Shown here: piece by piece, positions 53,233 through 62,382 of the stretch
Numbering within the stretch: position 1 is the stretch's first letter
How the letters are laid out: every line of letters begins with the position of its first letter
Source of the DNA: an uncultured Veillonellaceae bacterium
Lineage (GTDB): Bacteria; Bacillota; Negativicutes; Veillonellales; Dialisteraceae
Assembly: GCA_927353735.1 (NCBI GenBank)
Contig: CAKMIA010000001.1
Location: 124,001 to 188,000, forward strand
DNA: 64,000 nucleotides
Reading direction: 5' to 3'
Program-made: the position numbers and the translations under genes
Notes under the pieces: generated by a model
What the model was told of the DNA's origin: nothing
Database searches by the model: none
What the model saw: the letters and a program-made list of their open reading frames with translations, nothing else

Positions 53233-54369
53233 ATGAGCAGGCACAGTCAACGGGCTGCCGCATTTCTTGCCGCTGCACTGGTGCTGGGAACGGCAGTTCC
53301 TTCCGTCGCGGATGATCTGGAAGATCAGCTGGCAGATATTCAGAGCCAGATTTCCTCAGCACAGGAGGAACAGGCCAATGCGCAGGCCATCATCAATGCG
53401 GTTATGGACCGGTTGAATGCCATTCAGGCAGAACTGGATGCGGCCAATGCGGAACTGGAAAGGATTCGCGGAGAGCAGGCAAAGCTGAATGAACAGATCC
53501 GGCTCAACGAGATTGCCCTTCAGAAGGCAATTGATGATCTGCATGCACGGCAGGCGATCCTGGCAAAACGAGTACGTACCATTTATATGCATGGCCAGCT
53601 GAATTATGTTGACGTGATCATTGGCTCTAACAGTTTCAGTGATTTTGCCAATCGGCTGGAACTGTTAAAGCGTATTATCCGGGCTGATTTTTCTCTGATC
53701 CTGGATATTCAGGAAAAACAGAGGCAAATTGAAGCCAAGCGGGCTGAACTGGATGAAGAGAAGCGCCAGCTGGATGCGCTGGAAATCGAAGCAGAAAAAG
53801 CCCAGCAGGCCATCGAAGCCAAGCGGGCCGAACAGCAAAGCGCGCTGGATGAAGCCAGAGAGCATAAAGCGGCGGCAGAACAGATGGAAAGAGAACTGCA
53901 GCAGGCTAGTGAGGATGTGCAGGCACGAATTGAAGCCCGTCTTCGTGAGCAGCAAAGCAGCGGCGGCTATACCGGCGTAGTTGGTACCGGTCAGTTGTCC
54001 TGGCCATGCAGTGGTCCTATCACGTCGCCTTTCGGCTACCGCGTGCACCCGATCTTTGGCATTGAGATCTCTCATGCCGGGATTGATATCGGTGTTCCTG
54101 ATGGAACCCCGGTCTGTGCGGCTGATGGCGGTACCGTCATTGAATCGGACTGGATCAGCGGTTACGGGTATACCATCATCATTGATCACGGAAACGGAAT
54201 TCAGACATTGTATGCACATAACAGCAGTCTGGTGGCCGGCGCCGGTCAGTCTGTTTCCAAAGGAGAGATGGTGGCGTATTCCGGACAGACAGGCAATGTT
54301 ACCGGACCACACTGCCATTTCGAAGTCCGCATCAACGGTTCGCCGGTCGATCCGATGGGATATTTGTAA
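53233..54369 (+). CDS. EnvC-like coiled-coil M23 peptidase
   Basis: 378 residues. Signal peptide (about 1-26, cleaved after VPSVA), a long heptad-rich coiled coil (about 27-125 and 155-245) typical of EnvC/PcsB, and a C-terminal LytM domain. Zinc ligands H281 and D285 (HAGID) and the H360-x-H362 pair (PHCHFE) are present, as is the LYAH histidine, so it should be catalytic, unlike E. coli EnvC whose LytM domain is degenerate. Placement right after ftsX indicates control by FtsEX during septum splitting. Confidence 0.92.
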   Translation: MSRHSQRAAAFLAAALVLGTAVPSVADDLEDQLADIQSQISSAQEEQANAQAIINAVMDRLNAIQAELDAANAELERIRGEQAKLNEQIRLNEIALQKAIDDLHARQAILAKRVRTIYMHGQLNYVDVIIGSNSFSDFANRLELLKRIIRADFSLILDIQEKQRQIEAKRAELDEEKRQLDALEIEAEKAQQAIEAKRAEQQSALDEAREHKAAAEQMERELQQASEDVQARIEARLREQQSSGGYTGVVGTGQLSWPCSGPITSPFGYRVHPIFGIEISHAGIDIGVPDGTPVCAADGGTVIESDWISGYGYTIIIDHGNGIQTLYAHNSSLVAGAGQSVSKGEMVAYSGQTGNVTGPHCHFEVRINGSPVDPMGYL

Positions 54370-54382
54370 TTGTACGGAAATC

Positions 54383-54410
54383 ACCGAAGGAATTGAATTC
54401 CTTCGGTTTT
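54383..54410 (+). terminator. Intrinsic terminator after the M23 peptidase gene
   Basis: ACCGAAGGAA (54383-54392) pairs with TTCCTTCGGT (54398-54407), then TTTT. It ends 18 bases before ctpA, so some readthrough or a separate ctpA promoter is likely. Confidence 0.82.
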
Positions 54411-54427
54411 CCTGTATCAGGTGAGAA

Positions 54428-55588
54428 ATGAAACTTTCAATCAAAAAGAAAATGCTGATCCTCTGGCTGATTTCCGTATCAGCTGGTTCCATTTCACTGA
54501 CAGGCCTTTTGCTTCTTACTGCGACCGGAGATCCGGCAGCACTGCTTCGGCTGATGCGGACGTATAAGACCATTCATCAGGAATATTTTCTTGGAGTTTC
54601 CGATACGGAGCTGCTGAATGGAGCGGCACAGGGGATGGTTGATGCGCTGGGAGATCCCTATTCCAATTTTCTGACCGGTGATGCTTTTGACAGTCTCATG
54701 GAGCAGACGAACGGAGAATACGGAGGAATCGGCGTTGTCATTGGATCGGATGGGGAAGCGCATACCTATGTGCTTTCTGTTTTTCCGGAGAGTACAGCGG
54801 AAGCGGCCGGACTCCTTCCCGGCGATGAAATTCTGATGGTGGATGATGCACCGGTTTCTGCCGCTGATCTGGAATCCACCGCCAAAAAGATCCGAGGTCT
54901 GTCCGGAACAGAGGTAACGCTGTCCGTTCTGCGTGATGAAACGGAAAAAAATATAACGGTTTCCCGCTCGGATGTGAATCTGCCCACGGTACAGAGCTAC
55001 ATGGCAGATGACGGGATCGGCTATATCCATATCTATTCCTTTTCTTCTCACACTGCGGAGGAATTCCGCACCCAGTATGAAAAGCTCCGGGAGGCGGGAA
55101 TGGATCGTTTGATTCTGGATCTCCGCATGAATCCGGGAGGTCTGATTGATTCTGTGGTTGCCGTGGCGGACCAGATCCTGTCAGGAGGTCCTGTGGTCAG
55201 TTATGAGGAGAAAAATGGCAATACGCAGGTTTTTTCCATTAAGGGAACCGATGATCCGCTGCCCCTTGTGGTTCTGATGGACCGGAACAGCGCTTCCGCT
55301 TCTGAAATTCTGGCCGGTGCGGTGCAGGATAAGAAAGCCGGAACGGTGATGGGAGAGCGCAGCTATGGCAAGGGGACGGTGCAGGTCATTCATCCCATGG
55401 ATGGAAGAGAAGCACTGAAGCTGTCCGTCGCACAATATCTGACAGCGGCAGGACGCCGGATCGACAAAATCGGTATAGAACCGGATATTCCTGTGACGCA
55501 GACAGGAAGACTGTTTGACCCGGGGGCCGATTCGGTCCTGCAGGAAGCCATTCGGTTTTTCCAGAGCAGACCGGCTCCGGAGAAGTAA
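54428..55588 (+). CDS. ctpA: Carboxyl-terminal processing peptidase (S41)
   Basis: 386 residues. An N-terminal membrane anchor/signal (about 9-32), PDZ domain (about 95-180; GGIGVVIGSDG, AGLLPGDEILMVDD) and S41 protease domain with catalytic dyad S290 (SASASE) and K315 (YGKGTVQ), spaced 25 apart as in Prc. The C-terminus ends PDIPVTQTG and a short tail; no C-terminal PG-binding domain is seen. CtpA often follows ftsX-envC in Firmicutes and may trim envelope proteins or hydrolases outside the membrane. Confidence 0.95.
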   Translation: MKLSIKKKMLILWLISVSAGSISLTGLLLLTATGDPAALLRLMRTYKTIHQEYFLGVSDTELLNGAAQGMVDALGDPYSNFLTGDAFDSLMEQTNGEYGGIGVVIGSDGEAHTYVLSVFPESTAEAAGLLPGDEILMVDDAPVSAADLESTAKKIRGLSGTEVTLSVLRDETEKNITVSRSDVNLPTVQSYMADDGIGYIHIYSFSSHTAEEFRTQYEKLREAGMDRLILDLRMNPGGLIDSVVAVADQILSGGPVVSYEEKNGNTQVFSIKGTDDPLPLVVLMDRNSASASEILAGAVQDKKAGTVMGERSYGKGTVQVIHPMDGREALKLSVAQYLTAAGRRIDKIGIEPDIPVTQTGRLFDPGADSVLQEAIRFFQSRPAPEK

Positions 55589-55594
55589 AAAGAG

Positions 55595-55618
55595 AAGCCC
55601 TTTTTTGAGGGCTTTTTT
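55595..55618 (+). terminator. Intrinsic terminator after ctpA
   Basis: AAGCCC (55595-55600) pairs with GGGCTT (55609-55614), followed by a run of six T in total. Confidence 0.85.
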
Positions 55619-55773
55619 GCTGGGATACATGGAAGCGGACAGAAGGAATCTGCCGAAGAAATCTGCATTTTCTTTTCTTTTTTTGATCAATATACGGTAT
55701 AATAGAAAATACAATGTTTACATCCGGAGGCGCGGCGTATGACGGCCCGGAGAAAAAATACAGGAGAAAAAAT

Positions 55774-57063
55774 ATGTTTATAGACAAGGCCAGAATTATT
55801 GTTCAATCCGGTGCCGGCGGCGACGGCATGGTGTCTTTCCGGCGTGAAAAATATGTTCCCCGCGGGGGCCCCAGCGGCGGCGACGGCGGACAGGGCGGTT
55901 CCGTCATCATTCGGGCAGCAGGAAACATCAATACCCTGATGGATTTTCGGCGGCACCGGAAATTTGCAGCCAAGAACGGGGAAAATGGCGGCTCCAAGGA
56001 TATGTACGGCAAGTCCGCAGAGAATGTCATTGTCAAAGTTCCGCTTGGCACGATGGTCTATGATGTGAAAAACGGAGAACTGCTGGCCGATATGACGCAT
56101 GAGGGGCAGGAAGTACTGATCGTGAAAGGCGGCCGCGGAGGACGCGGGAATGCCCATTTTGCAACCAGTGCAGTCCGTGCCCCTACTTACGCGGAAAAAG
56201 GGGAGCCGGGTGAAATGAAGGAATTGCGCCTTGAGCTCAAGGTCCTGGCAGATGTGGGCCTTCTGGGATTTCCCAGCGTGGGGAAATCCAGCCTGATCCG
56301 CAAGGTGTCCGGTGCCCGTCCTGAGGTGGCAGCCTATCATTTTACGACATTGACCCCACATTTGGGCGTAGTGGCGCTCAGCGATGACAGAAGCTTTGTG
56401 ATGGCTGATATTCCGGGGCTGATTGAAGGGGCCAGCCAGGGGGTAGGACTCGGTCATGATTTTCTGCGGCATGTGGAAAGAACCCGTGTTCTGATCCATG
56501 TACTGGATGCTGCAGGAAGTGAAGGGCGGAGCCCGATTGATGATTTTCACATCATCAATAATGAACTCGAGCTGTATAGTCCAGCACTGGCAAAAAAACG
56601 ACAGATCGTAGCGGCGAATAAAATCGATCTGATTCAGGACCCGGAGCAACTGGAGACGCTGAAGAAGCAGATTGAGGCGGAAGGCTTTGAGTGCTTCCCC
56701 ATCTGTACACTTACCGGCGAAGGGGTACGGCCTCTGATGGAAAGAGCCTGGCAGATTCTCCAGGAGGAACCGGCTCTGCCGGAATTTACGCCGGAGAAAA
56801 CCATCGTTTATGACGTCCCGAAGGACGAATTTGAAATTACAGTAGAAGACGGGGTGTTCTCTGTCAAAGGCAAACGTGTGGAAAAACTCGTCAACATGAC
56901 GGATTTTGATGATACACTTTCCCTGCGCCGGTTTGAAAGGGCCTGGAAATTTATGGGCCTGGACAAGCTGCTGAAAAAAGAAGGAATCCAGGAAGGCGAT
57001 ACGGTGAATTTGTACGGAGTGGAATTCACGTTCTCTGAAAAGGGACATGATGCGGAAGAATGA
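55774..57063 (+). CDS. obg: GTPase Obg/CgtA
   Basis: 429 residues in three domains: glycine-rich Obg fold (about 1-158; GGDGGQGGSV, RGGRGGRGNAHFATS), G domain with G1 GFPSVGKSS, G3 DIPGLIEGA and G4 NKID, and a C-terminal OCT domain (about 345-425). It acts in 50S ribosome assembly and stress response. ATG 55774 follows CAGGAG; the frame upstream to 55714 has no site. TATAAT at 55698-55703 may be the -10 of the obg operon. It overlaps or abuts yhbY. Confidence 0.97.
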   Translation: MFIDKARIIVQSGAGGDGMVSFRREKYVPRGGPSGGDGGQGGSVIIRAAGNINTLMDFRRHRKFAAKNGENGGSKDMYGKSAENVIVKVPLGTMVYDVKNGELLADMTHEGQEVLIVKGGRGGRGNAHFATSAVRAPTYAEKGEPGEMKELRLELKVLADVGLLGFPSVGKSSLIRKVSGARPEVAAYHFTTLTPHLGVVALSDDRSFVMADIPGLIEGASQGVGLGHDFLRHVERTRVLIHVLDAAGSEGRSPIDDFHIINNELELYSPALAKKRQIVAANKIDLIQDPEQLETLKKQIEAEGFECFPICTLTGEGVRPLMERAWQILQEEPALPEFTPEKTIVYDVPKDEFEITVEDGVFSVKGKRVEKLVNMTDFDDTLSLRRFERAWKFMGLDKLLKKEGIQEGDTVNLYGVEFTFSEKGHDAEE

Positions 57064-57074
57064 AAGGAAAAGCC

Positions 57075-57365
57075 ATGCTGACAGGAAAACAGAAACAGTA
57101 TCTGAAAGCCATTGCCGTTAACTTTCCGGCAGTTGTGCAGATTGGAAAAGACGGTCTGATTCCGTCTGTGATCGACAGTGCCGACGCAGCGCTGACAGCC
57201 CGAGAACTGATCAAGGTAAAGGTCAATCAGAATTCCGAAGAAGAAATTTCCCATACCGCAGCGGTTCTCGCAGAAGAACTGCAGTGCGAAATCGTACAGA
57301 TCATCGGCCGGAACTGCATCCTTTTTAAGCAGAAAGAGAAAAAGTCCCATTATGAGCTGCCCTGA
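57075..57365 (+). CDS. yhbY: CRM-domain RNA-binding protein YhbY
   Basis: 96 residues, a single CRM domain associated with pre-50S subunits. LTGKQKQYLKAIA, VQIGKDGLIPSVI and the C-terminal IGRNCILFKQ are the family pattern. ATG 57075 is seven bases from AAAGG and matches family N-termini; ATG 57060 overlapping obg is an alternative. It overlaps proB by 14 bases. Pairing with obg suggests shared ribosome-assembly work. Confidence 0.93.
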   Translation: MLTGKQKQYLKAIAVNFPAVVQIGKDGLIPSVIDSADAALTARELIKVKVNQNSEEEISHTAAVLAEELQCEIVQIIGRNCILFKQKEKKSHYELP

Positions 57366-58500
57366 TACCATACCCTCAGTGAGAGAACGGATTCTCCGCA
57401 AGAAAAAAATTGTCATCAAGGTAGGAACAAGCTCGATTACCTATGACAATGGAAAACTGAATCTCCGTTTTATTGACCAGCTGGCTCAGCAGATTTCCGA
57501 TCTGATGAACCGCGGCATCCAGGTGATTCTGGTCACCTCCGGCGCCATTGGCGTAGGGGTCCCGATCATCGGATTTCAGGAGAAACCGTCCTATCTTCCC
57601 TATAAGCAGGCGGCGGCAGCCGTAGGCCAGGGATTTCTGATGAACGTCTATGAACGGTTTTTCCATGAATATGGTCATCATGTCGGCCAGGTGCTGCTGA
57701 CCAAGGGGGATTCTCTGAATCCCAAGCGCTATATGTATGCCCGCGGTATGATGATGGCACTTCTTGAACTGGGAGTATTGCCCATCATCAATGAAAATGA
57801 TGCGGTGGCGGCTGATGAAATCAAAATCGGGGATAATGACACCCTGTCTGCTACGGTGGCAAGCATTGCCGATGCGGATCTGCTCATTATTCTTTCTGAT
57901 GTGGACGGCTTGTATGATAAGAATCCGTCCAGATATTCCTATGCGAAATTGATAGAAGAAGTGCCGGTTTTCAGCCGGTCTCTGTTCCGTACAGCAGAAG
58001 GTCCTGGAACAGCGAGAGGGACCGGAGGCATGTATACGAAACTGCAGGCCGCCGAAATCTGTGTCCACTCCGGAATTGATATGATCATTGCACGGAGTAC
58101 GGTTCCCCGTGTGCTGTATCGCATCATGGATGGAGAATCGATTGGCACCCTCTTTGTGGGGGAATCGGTGCATCCGCAGATGAAGAAACGGAAAATGATC
58201 ATTGGAGCTGATATCAAGGGAACCATTTTTGTAGATGCCGGATGCAGGGATGCTGTACTTCACAAGGGCTCAAGCATTCTGCCTGTAGGCATTACCGGGA
58301 CCTCCGGGGATTTCCAGGATGGGGATATCATTTCTGTTTCCTGTGATGGCGAAGAGCTGGCCCGGGGCATTACCCATTACAACAGAAACGATGTGGATAA
58401 GATATGCGGTGTCCATACTTCGGAAATCAATGAGGCGCTGGGTCATCAGGCACCTTATGATACGGTGATTCATAGAGATAATTTGCTGGTACTTCACTGA
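57352..58500 (+). CDS. proB: Glutamate 5-kinase
   Basis: 382 residues. First enzyme of proline synthesis, feedback-inhibited by proline in the family. The amino-acid kinase domain (about 18-270) contains IVIKVGTSSIT, VTSGAIGVG and INENDAVAADEIKIGDND; a PUA domain (about 290-375; GTIFVDAGCRDAVLHKG) follows. It overlaps yhbY by 14 bases and precedes proA by 14 bases. Confidence 0.96.
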   Translation: MSCPDTIPSVRERILRKKKIVIKVGTSSITYDNGKLNLRFIDQLAQQISDLMNRGIQVILVTSGAIGVGVPIIGFQEKPSYLPYKQAAAAVGQGFLMNVYERFFHEYGHHVGQVLLTKGDSLNPKRYMYARGMMMALLELGVLPIINENDAVAADEIKIGDNDTLSATVASIADADLLIILSDVDGLYDKNPSRYSYAKLIEEVPVFSRSLFRTAEGPGTARGTGGMYTKLQAAEICVHSGIDMIIARSTVPRVLYRIMDGESIGTLFVGESVHPQMKKRKMIIGADIKGTIFVDAGCRDAVLHKGSSILPVGITGTSGDFQDGDIISVSCDGEELARGITHYNRNDVDKICGVHTSEINEALGHQAPYDTVIHRDNLLVLH

Positions 58501-58514
58501 AAGAGGTGGGGGAT

Positions 58515-59768
58515 ATGAATACGGAAGAATTGATTCAGTCTGTCCGGAAAGCCCGGCAGGCTTCCTCTCAGCTGGCTCTTTTGTCCGGCAGGGAACGGAA
58601 TGGAATGCTGCAGTCATTTCACGATGAACTGATGAAGCAGAAAAAACGGTTGCTGGAGGCCAATGCCCGTGATCTGCAGAAGGCCGGAGATTATGGCCTG
58701 AGTGAAGCCATGGTGGAACGGCTCACCCTGTCTGAAAAGCGGATTGAAGAAATTGCGGAAGGAGCGGCTCAGCTGATTCAGCTGCCGGACCCGTGCGGCA
58801 GGACATTGAAGCGCTGGACGCTTCCCAATGGTCTGGATATCATACGTACTTCTGTCCCCTTTGGCGTGATTGCCATGATCTATGAATCACGGCCCAATGT
58901 AACGGCCGATGCGGCGGCACTGTGTCTCAAAAGTGGAAATGCCTGTGTGTTGCGCGGCGGGAAGGAAGCACATTTTACCAATGAAGCCATGACAGATATT
59001 CTTCATGAAGTTCTTCGTGGCGCTGGTGTAGAAGAAGCAGCGGTCACCAGCATTCTTGATCCGGATCGTTCTCTGGTCCATACGCTTCTGACGCTTCGCG
59101 GGCTCGTTGATCTGGTTATCCCCAGAGGCGGAGCCGGTCTGATCCGGTCTGTAGTGGAAACGAGTACCGTTCCTGTCATTGAAACAGGAAGCGGAGTCTG
59201 CCATACTTATGTGGATAAGGATGCTGATCTGGCAAAGGCGCTGCCCGTCATTGTGAATGCAAAAACGCAGCGGCCGTCTGTGTGCAATGCCATGGAGACG
59301 CTGCTGATTCATCAGCAGATTGCTCCGGAATGCATCGCATCTGTATTTCCCGCACTGCGGGCCAAGGGCGTGGAAATTCGCGGTGATGAACGGGTCCGGG
59401 CTCTTGATCCGTCGGTTCTTCCGGCGGTCCAAGAGGACTGGAGTACGGAATACGGCGCGTTGATTCTTTCTGTATCCATTGTAGATTCTCTGGAAGATGC
59501 CATCTCCCATATACGGAAATACAGTACCGGTCATTCTGAATGCATTATGTCCGAAAACAAGGAAACCATCCGGAAATTTATGAACAGCATTGACGCGGCC
59601 TGTGTGTATGCCAATGCCTCTACCCGGTTTACCGACGGTTTTGAGTTTGGATTTGGTGCAGAAATCGGCATCAGTACGCAGAAGCTGCATGTGCGGGGGC
59701 CGGTCGGACTGGAGCCGCTGGTTACCTATAAATATAAAATTTTCGGGAACGGTCAGATTCGGGAATGA
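58515..59768 (+). CDS. proA: Gamma-glutamyl phosphate reductase
   Basis: 417 residues. Reduces glutamyl-5-phosphate to the semialdehyde using NADPH. The catalytic Cys257 is in SVCNAMETLLIH, with IPRGGAGLI and the C-terminal GFGAEIGISTQKLHVRGPVGLE. GAGGTGGGGG precedes ATG 58515; a GTG at 58506 opens the frame earlier and is less likely. The stop overlaps the next small ORF by ATGA. Confidence 0.96.
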   Translation: MNTEELIQSVRKARQASSQLALLSGRERNGMLQSFHDELMKQKKRLLEANARDLQKAGDYGLSEAMVERLTLSEKRIEEIAEGAAQLIQLPDPCGRTLKRWTLPNGLDIIRTSVPFGVIAMIYESRPNVTADAAALCLKSGNACVLRGGKEAHFTNEAMTDILHEVLRGAGVEEAAVTSILDPDRSLVHTLLTLRGLVDLVIPRGGAGLIRSVVETSTVPVIETGSGVCHTYVDKDADLAKALPVIVNAKTQRPSVCNAMETLLIHQQIAPECIASVFPALRAKGVEIRGDERVRALDPSVLPAVQEDWSTEYGALILSVSIVDSLEDAISHIRKYSTGHSECIMSENKETIRKFMNSIDAACVYANASTRFTDGFEFGFGAEIGISTQKLHVRGPVGLEPLVTYKYKIFGNGQIRE

Positions 59769-59953
59769 TGAATCAAACCAATGAACATGGCAACTACGCC
59801 GTTTCTATGATGGAAAAATGCCGGTGGTGGATGTATTATCATACGCAGACCGCAAAGGGGCGTTTTGAAGTATATCATTTTCTGGAATGGCTGTGTTTCA
59901 TGGTTGTGGGAATTGCGTGTGTGGAAGCGGTGTTGGTATGGCTCGGCGTATAG
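59765..59953 (+). CDS. Small membrane protein, unknown function (62 residues)
   Basis: A short frame with an ATGA overlap to proA at its start and a 16-base overlap with nadD at its end, so it looks translationally coupled into the operon. The N-terminal half is polar and aromatic (CRWWMYYHTQTAKGRFEVYHF); the C-terminal half is a single membrane segment, about residues 40-61 (EWLCFMVVGIACVEAVLVWLG). I do not recognise it. Its reality rests on the overlaps and membrane segment only. Confidence 0.55.
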   Translation: MMNQTNEHGNYAVSMMEKCRWWMYYHTQTAKGRFEVYHFLEWLCFMVVGIACVEAVLVWLGV

Positions 59954-60549
59954 GTGTATTCGGGGGATCGTTCAATCCGATTCATATCGGACATCTTGTG
60001 ATTGCGGAGGCGGCCTGGCAGGAATTTGCCCTTGAAAAGGTGCTTTTTATCCCCACAGCAGATACGCCCAATAAACCGATGCATCATATTGATAAGTATG
60101 ACCGGTATCATATGGTGGAACTGGCCGTGGCAGAAAATCCTCATTTTCAGATATCTGCTATCGAAATGAAGCGAGAAGGGCCGTCCTATACTGTCGATAC
60201 GATCCGCCTGCTGAAGCAGGAAGCATCAGCAGACACAGAGTTTTATTTTATTGCCGGGACGGATGCCATTGCAGATCTTCCTACCTGGAAGTACAATCGG
60301 GAGCTGCTGGAGTCCTGTCATTTCATCTGCGCCAGCCGGCCCGGGGATGTTGAGAAAGTCCGGCAGTCCATCCGTTATTTCGGGCCGCTTGGCCGGCAAA
60401 AAATTCATTTTTTACGCACACCGGAGCTGGAGATTTCCTCGACTATTCTTCGCGGGCTGATTCGGGCAGACCGTTCGGTCCGCTATCTGATTCCGGATGC
60501 GGTTATTTCTTATTTACAGAAAAAGCAGCTGTATAAGGGGGCCTGGTAA
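59938..60549 (+). CDS. nadD: Nicotinate-nucleotide adenylyltransferase
   Basis: 203 residues. Makes deamido-NAD from NaMN and ATP. The nucleotidyltransferase motif GGSFNPIHIGHL at the start and EISSTILRGLI near the end are diagnostic; the middle has FIAGTDAIADLPTWK. ATG 59938 begins MARRIGVFGG, the family N-terminus. yqeK follows with a one-base overlap. Confidence 0.95.
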   Translation: MARRIGVFGGSFNPIHIGHLVIAEAAWQEFALEKVLFIPTADTPNKPMHHIDKYDRYHMVELAVAENPHFQISAIEMKREGPSYTVDTIRLLKQEASADTEFYFIAGTDAIADLPTWKYNRELLESCHFICASRPGDVEKVRQSIRYFGPLGRQKIHFLRTPELEISSTILRGLIRADRSVRYLIPDAVISYLQKKQLYKGAW

Positions 60550-61124
60550 TGGAACTTCATCAGATTCAGAAGGAGCTGGCGGAACGGCTGTCAGCCAAAC
60601 GATTCCGCCATACCTGCGGTGTCGCAGCCTCTTCCCGTCAGCTGGCCGAGCAATATGGAGCCGATCCGGATCAAGCGGAGCTGGCAGGATGGATTCACGA
60701 CTGTGCCAAGGAAATGTCTCTGGAAGATATGCAGGCACTGGTCAGAACGGAAAACCTTTCTCTGGATGCTCCCGTTTTGAAAAGCCGGGCACTTCTTCAC
60801 GGCCCGGCAGGCAGTGTGTATGCACGGCGTCATTTCGGAATAACAGATCCGGATATTCTGAGTGCGGTTTTCTATCATACCACAGGAAAGCCGCATATGA
60901 CGCTTCTGGAAAAAATTGTGTTTCTGGCAGATTATATTGAGCCATCCCGTGATTTTCCGGGAGTGGAGGAGCTGCGGAAGATGTCCGGGCAGGACCTGAA
61001 TCAGACTCTGATTGCTGCGTATGATTCCACAATTCGGCATCTGGCAGAGCAGCATGCCTATATTTATGAGCTGACACTGGCCGGCAGAAATGCGCTGATT
61101 ATGGAAGAACACAATCCATCATGA
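60549..61124 (+). CDS. yqeK: HD-domain phosphohydrolase YqeK (Ap4A hydrolase)
   Basis: 191 residues with metal-binding HD motif WIHDCAKEM and histidines in FRHTCGVA, LLHGPAGSVYA and FYHTTGK. Related YqeK proteins cleave diadenosine tetraphosphate symmetrically. C-terminal EKIVFLADYIEPSRDFPGV is characteristic. It overlaps nadD by one base and the LCP gene by four, matching the conserved nadD-yqeK-LCP-rsfS order. Confidence 0.93.
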   Translation: MELHQIQKELAERLSAKRFRHTCGVAASSRQLAEQYGADPDQAELAGWIHDCAKEMSLEDMQALVRTENLSLDAPVLKSRALLHGPAGSVYARRHFGITDPDILSAVFYHTTGKPHMTLLEKIVFLADYIEPSRDFPGVEELRKMSGQDLNQTLIAAYDSTIRHLAEQHAYIYELTLAGRNALIMEEHNPS

Positions 61125-62017
61125 AAAAAACACGAATTCGATATAAAAGATTATTTTTCTTTCTGGCGTGTTTCCTCATTGTCCTCGGTCTGCTGGCGTA
61201 TGGCATTCTGTTTATCATCCAGTGGATTCTGTCTGCTCCGAAAACGGAAAGTATTTCCAGCCAGCCGCCTTCACAATACTATCTTTTTGTAGGGACCAAT
61301 CATGAGGGGCCGCCACAGGCGGACAGCCTGATCCTGGTCTCTGTGAATCCACAGCAGAAAAAAATGTATGCGATTTCACTGCCAGGCAATACAAAAATCA
61401 GCCGGAATGACGAGCCGCTGCTTCTTTTGAAGGATGCTTATACAGACGGAGATGCAGAAAAAACGGTCAGTGCAGTGGAGAATCTTCTTCATATCCGGAT
61501 CGGCCGGCATGCAATCTTTGATAATGCCACGTTTTCTGCACTGATGGACCGCTTTGGCGGTATCGATCTGTATGTGGAAAAAAATATGAGCCATACAGAT
61601 GTCTCGGGCGCCGAGGATATTGCATTGAGACAGGGATTTCAGACCCTGGAGGGAAATGATGCCTACGGTTACCTCCGCTTCCTGGATGAGGAAGGGGGAG
61701 AGATCAGCCGCATTCAGCGGGAAGAACGATTTATTAAAGCATTTTTGAATCAGAGCCGGAACCATTTTCGTATTTATACCTGGGGGCTGGTCCGCTATTA
61801 CTGGAATGCACTGGATACCAATATCAGTCAGGCAGAAGCAGCAGATCTTGCTTATGACATCAGCGGATTCCCGGCTGACCAGTTATATTTCACTATTTTG
61901 CCCGGTGAGACCCGGAGCTATGAGCATGTAAAAGTATGGGAAATCAATCCTGTGGAAATCCAGGAAATTGTAGGATTGACGATAGAGCAAGAACAGAAAC
62001 AGGGAGAAAAAGAATGA
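61121..62017 (+). CDS. LytR-CpsA-Psr (LCP) family protein
   Basis: 298 residues. A basic N-terminus and one membrane segment (about 10-35) lead into an LCP domain: QADSLILVSVNPQQKKMYAISLPGNTKI near residue 66, FGGIDLYVEKNM, and YGYLRFLDEEGGEISRIQREERFI with the conserved Arg residues. LCP enzymes move polyprenyl-linked glycopolymers onto peptidoglycan. In a diderm the cargo is uncertain, but csaB in the same window suggests a secondary wall polymer. It overlaps yqeK and rsfS by ATGA. Confidence 0.92.
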   Translation: MKKTRIRYKRLFFFLACFLIVLGLLAYGILFIIQWILSAPKTESISSQPPSQYYLFVGTNHEGPPQADSLILVSVNPQQKKMYAISLPGNTKISRNDEPLLLLKDAYTDGDAEKTVSAVENLLHIRIGRHAIFDNATFSALMDRFGGIDLYVEKNMSHTDVSGAEDIALRQGFQTLEGNDAYGYLRFLDEEGGEISRIQREERFIKAFLNQSRNHFRIYTWGLVRYYWNALDTNISQAEAADLAYDISGFPADQLYFTILPGETRSYEHVKVWEINPVEIQEIVGLTIEQEQKQGEKE

Positions 62018-62382
62018 CAGAACAGGAAAAGCTGAATATTATCTGTAAAGCAATTGCCGATAAAAAAGGGGTACAGATCCGTATACTGCATGTATCGGAG
62101 CTGACTTCCATTGCGGATTATTTTATCCTTTCCACGGTACGAAACCAGAAGCAGGCACAGGCTGCCGCAGAGGAAGTGGAAGAAAAGATGGAAGAAGCAG
62201 GAGAACGGCCTCTCCGTCACGAGGGACTTCGTGAAGGAGACTGGGTCCTGCTGGATTTTGGCAATATCATCGTTCATATCTTTACCGATGAAGAACGCCG
62301 CAGATATGAACTGGACCATCTCTGGGGAGAAGCACCGGTCACGGAATATCATGAACCGGAAACCGAGGCATCTCATGAATAA
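62014..62382 (+). CDS. rsfS: Ribosomal silencing factor RsfS
   Basis: 122 residues of the Iojap/RsfS family, which binds uL14 and blocks subunit joining when nutrients are low. DKKGVQIRILHVSELTSIADYFILST, GLREGDWVLLDFGNIIVHIFTDEERRRYELDHLWGEA are the family hallmarks. ATG 62014 overlaps the LCP stop by ATGA; the in-frame ATG at 61936 lies inside the LCP gene and has no site. It overlaps the following gene by eight bases. Confidence 0.95.
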   Translation: MTEQEKLNIICKAIADKKGVQIRILHVSELTSIADYFILSTVRNQKQAQAAAEEVEEKMEEAGERPLRHEGLREGDWVLLDFGNIIVHIFTDEERRRYELDHLWGEAPVTEYHEPETEASHE

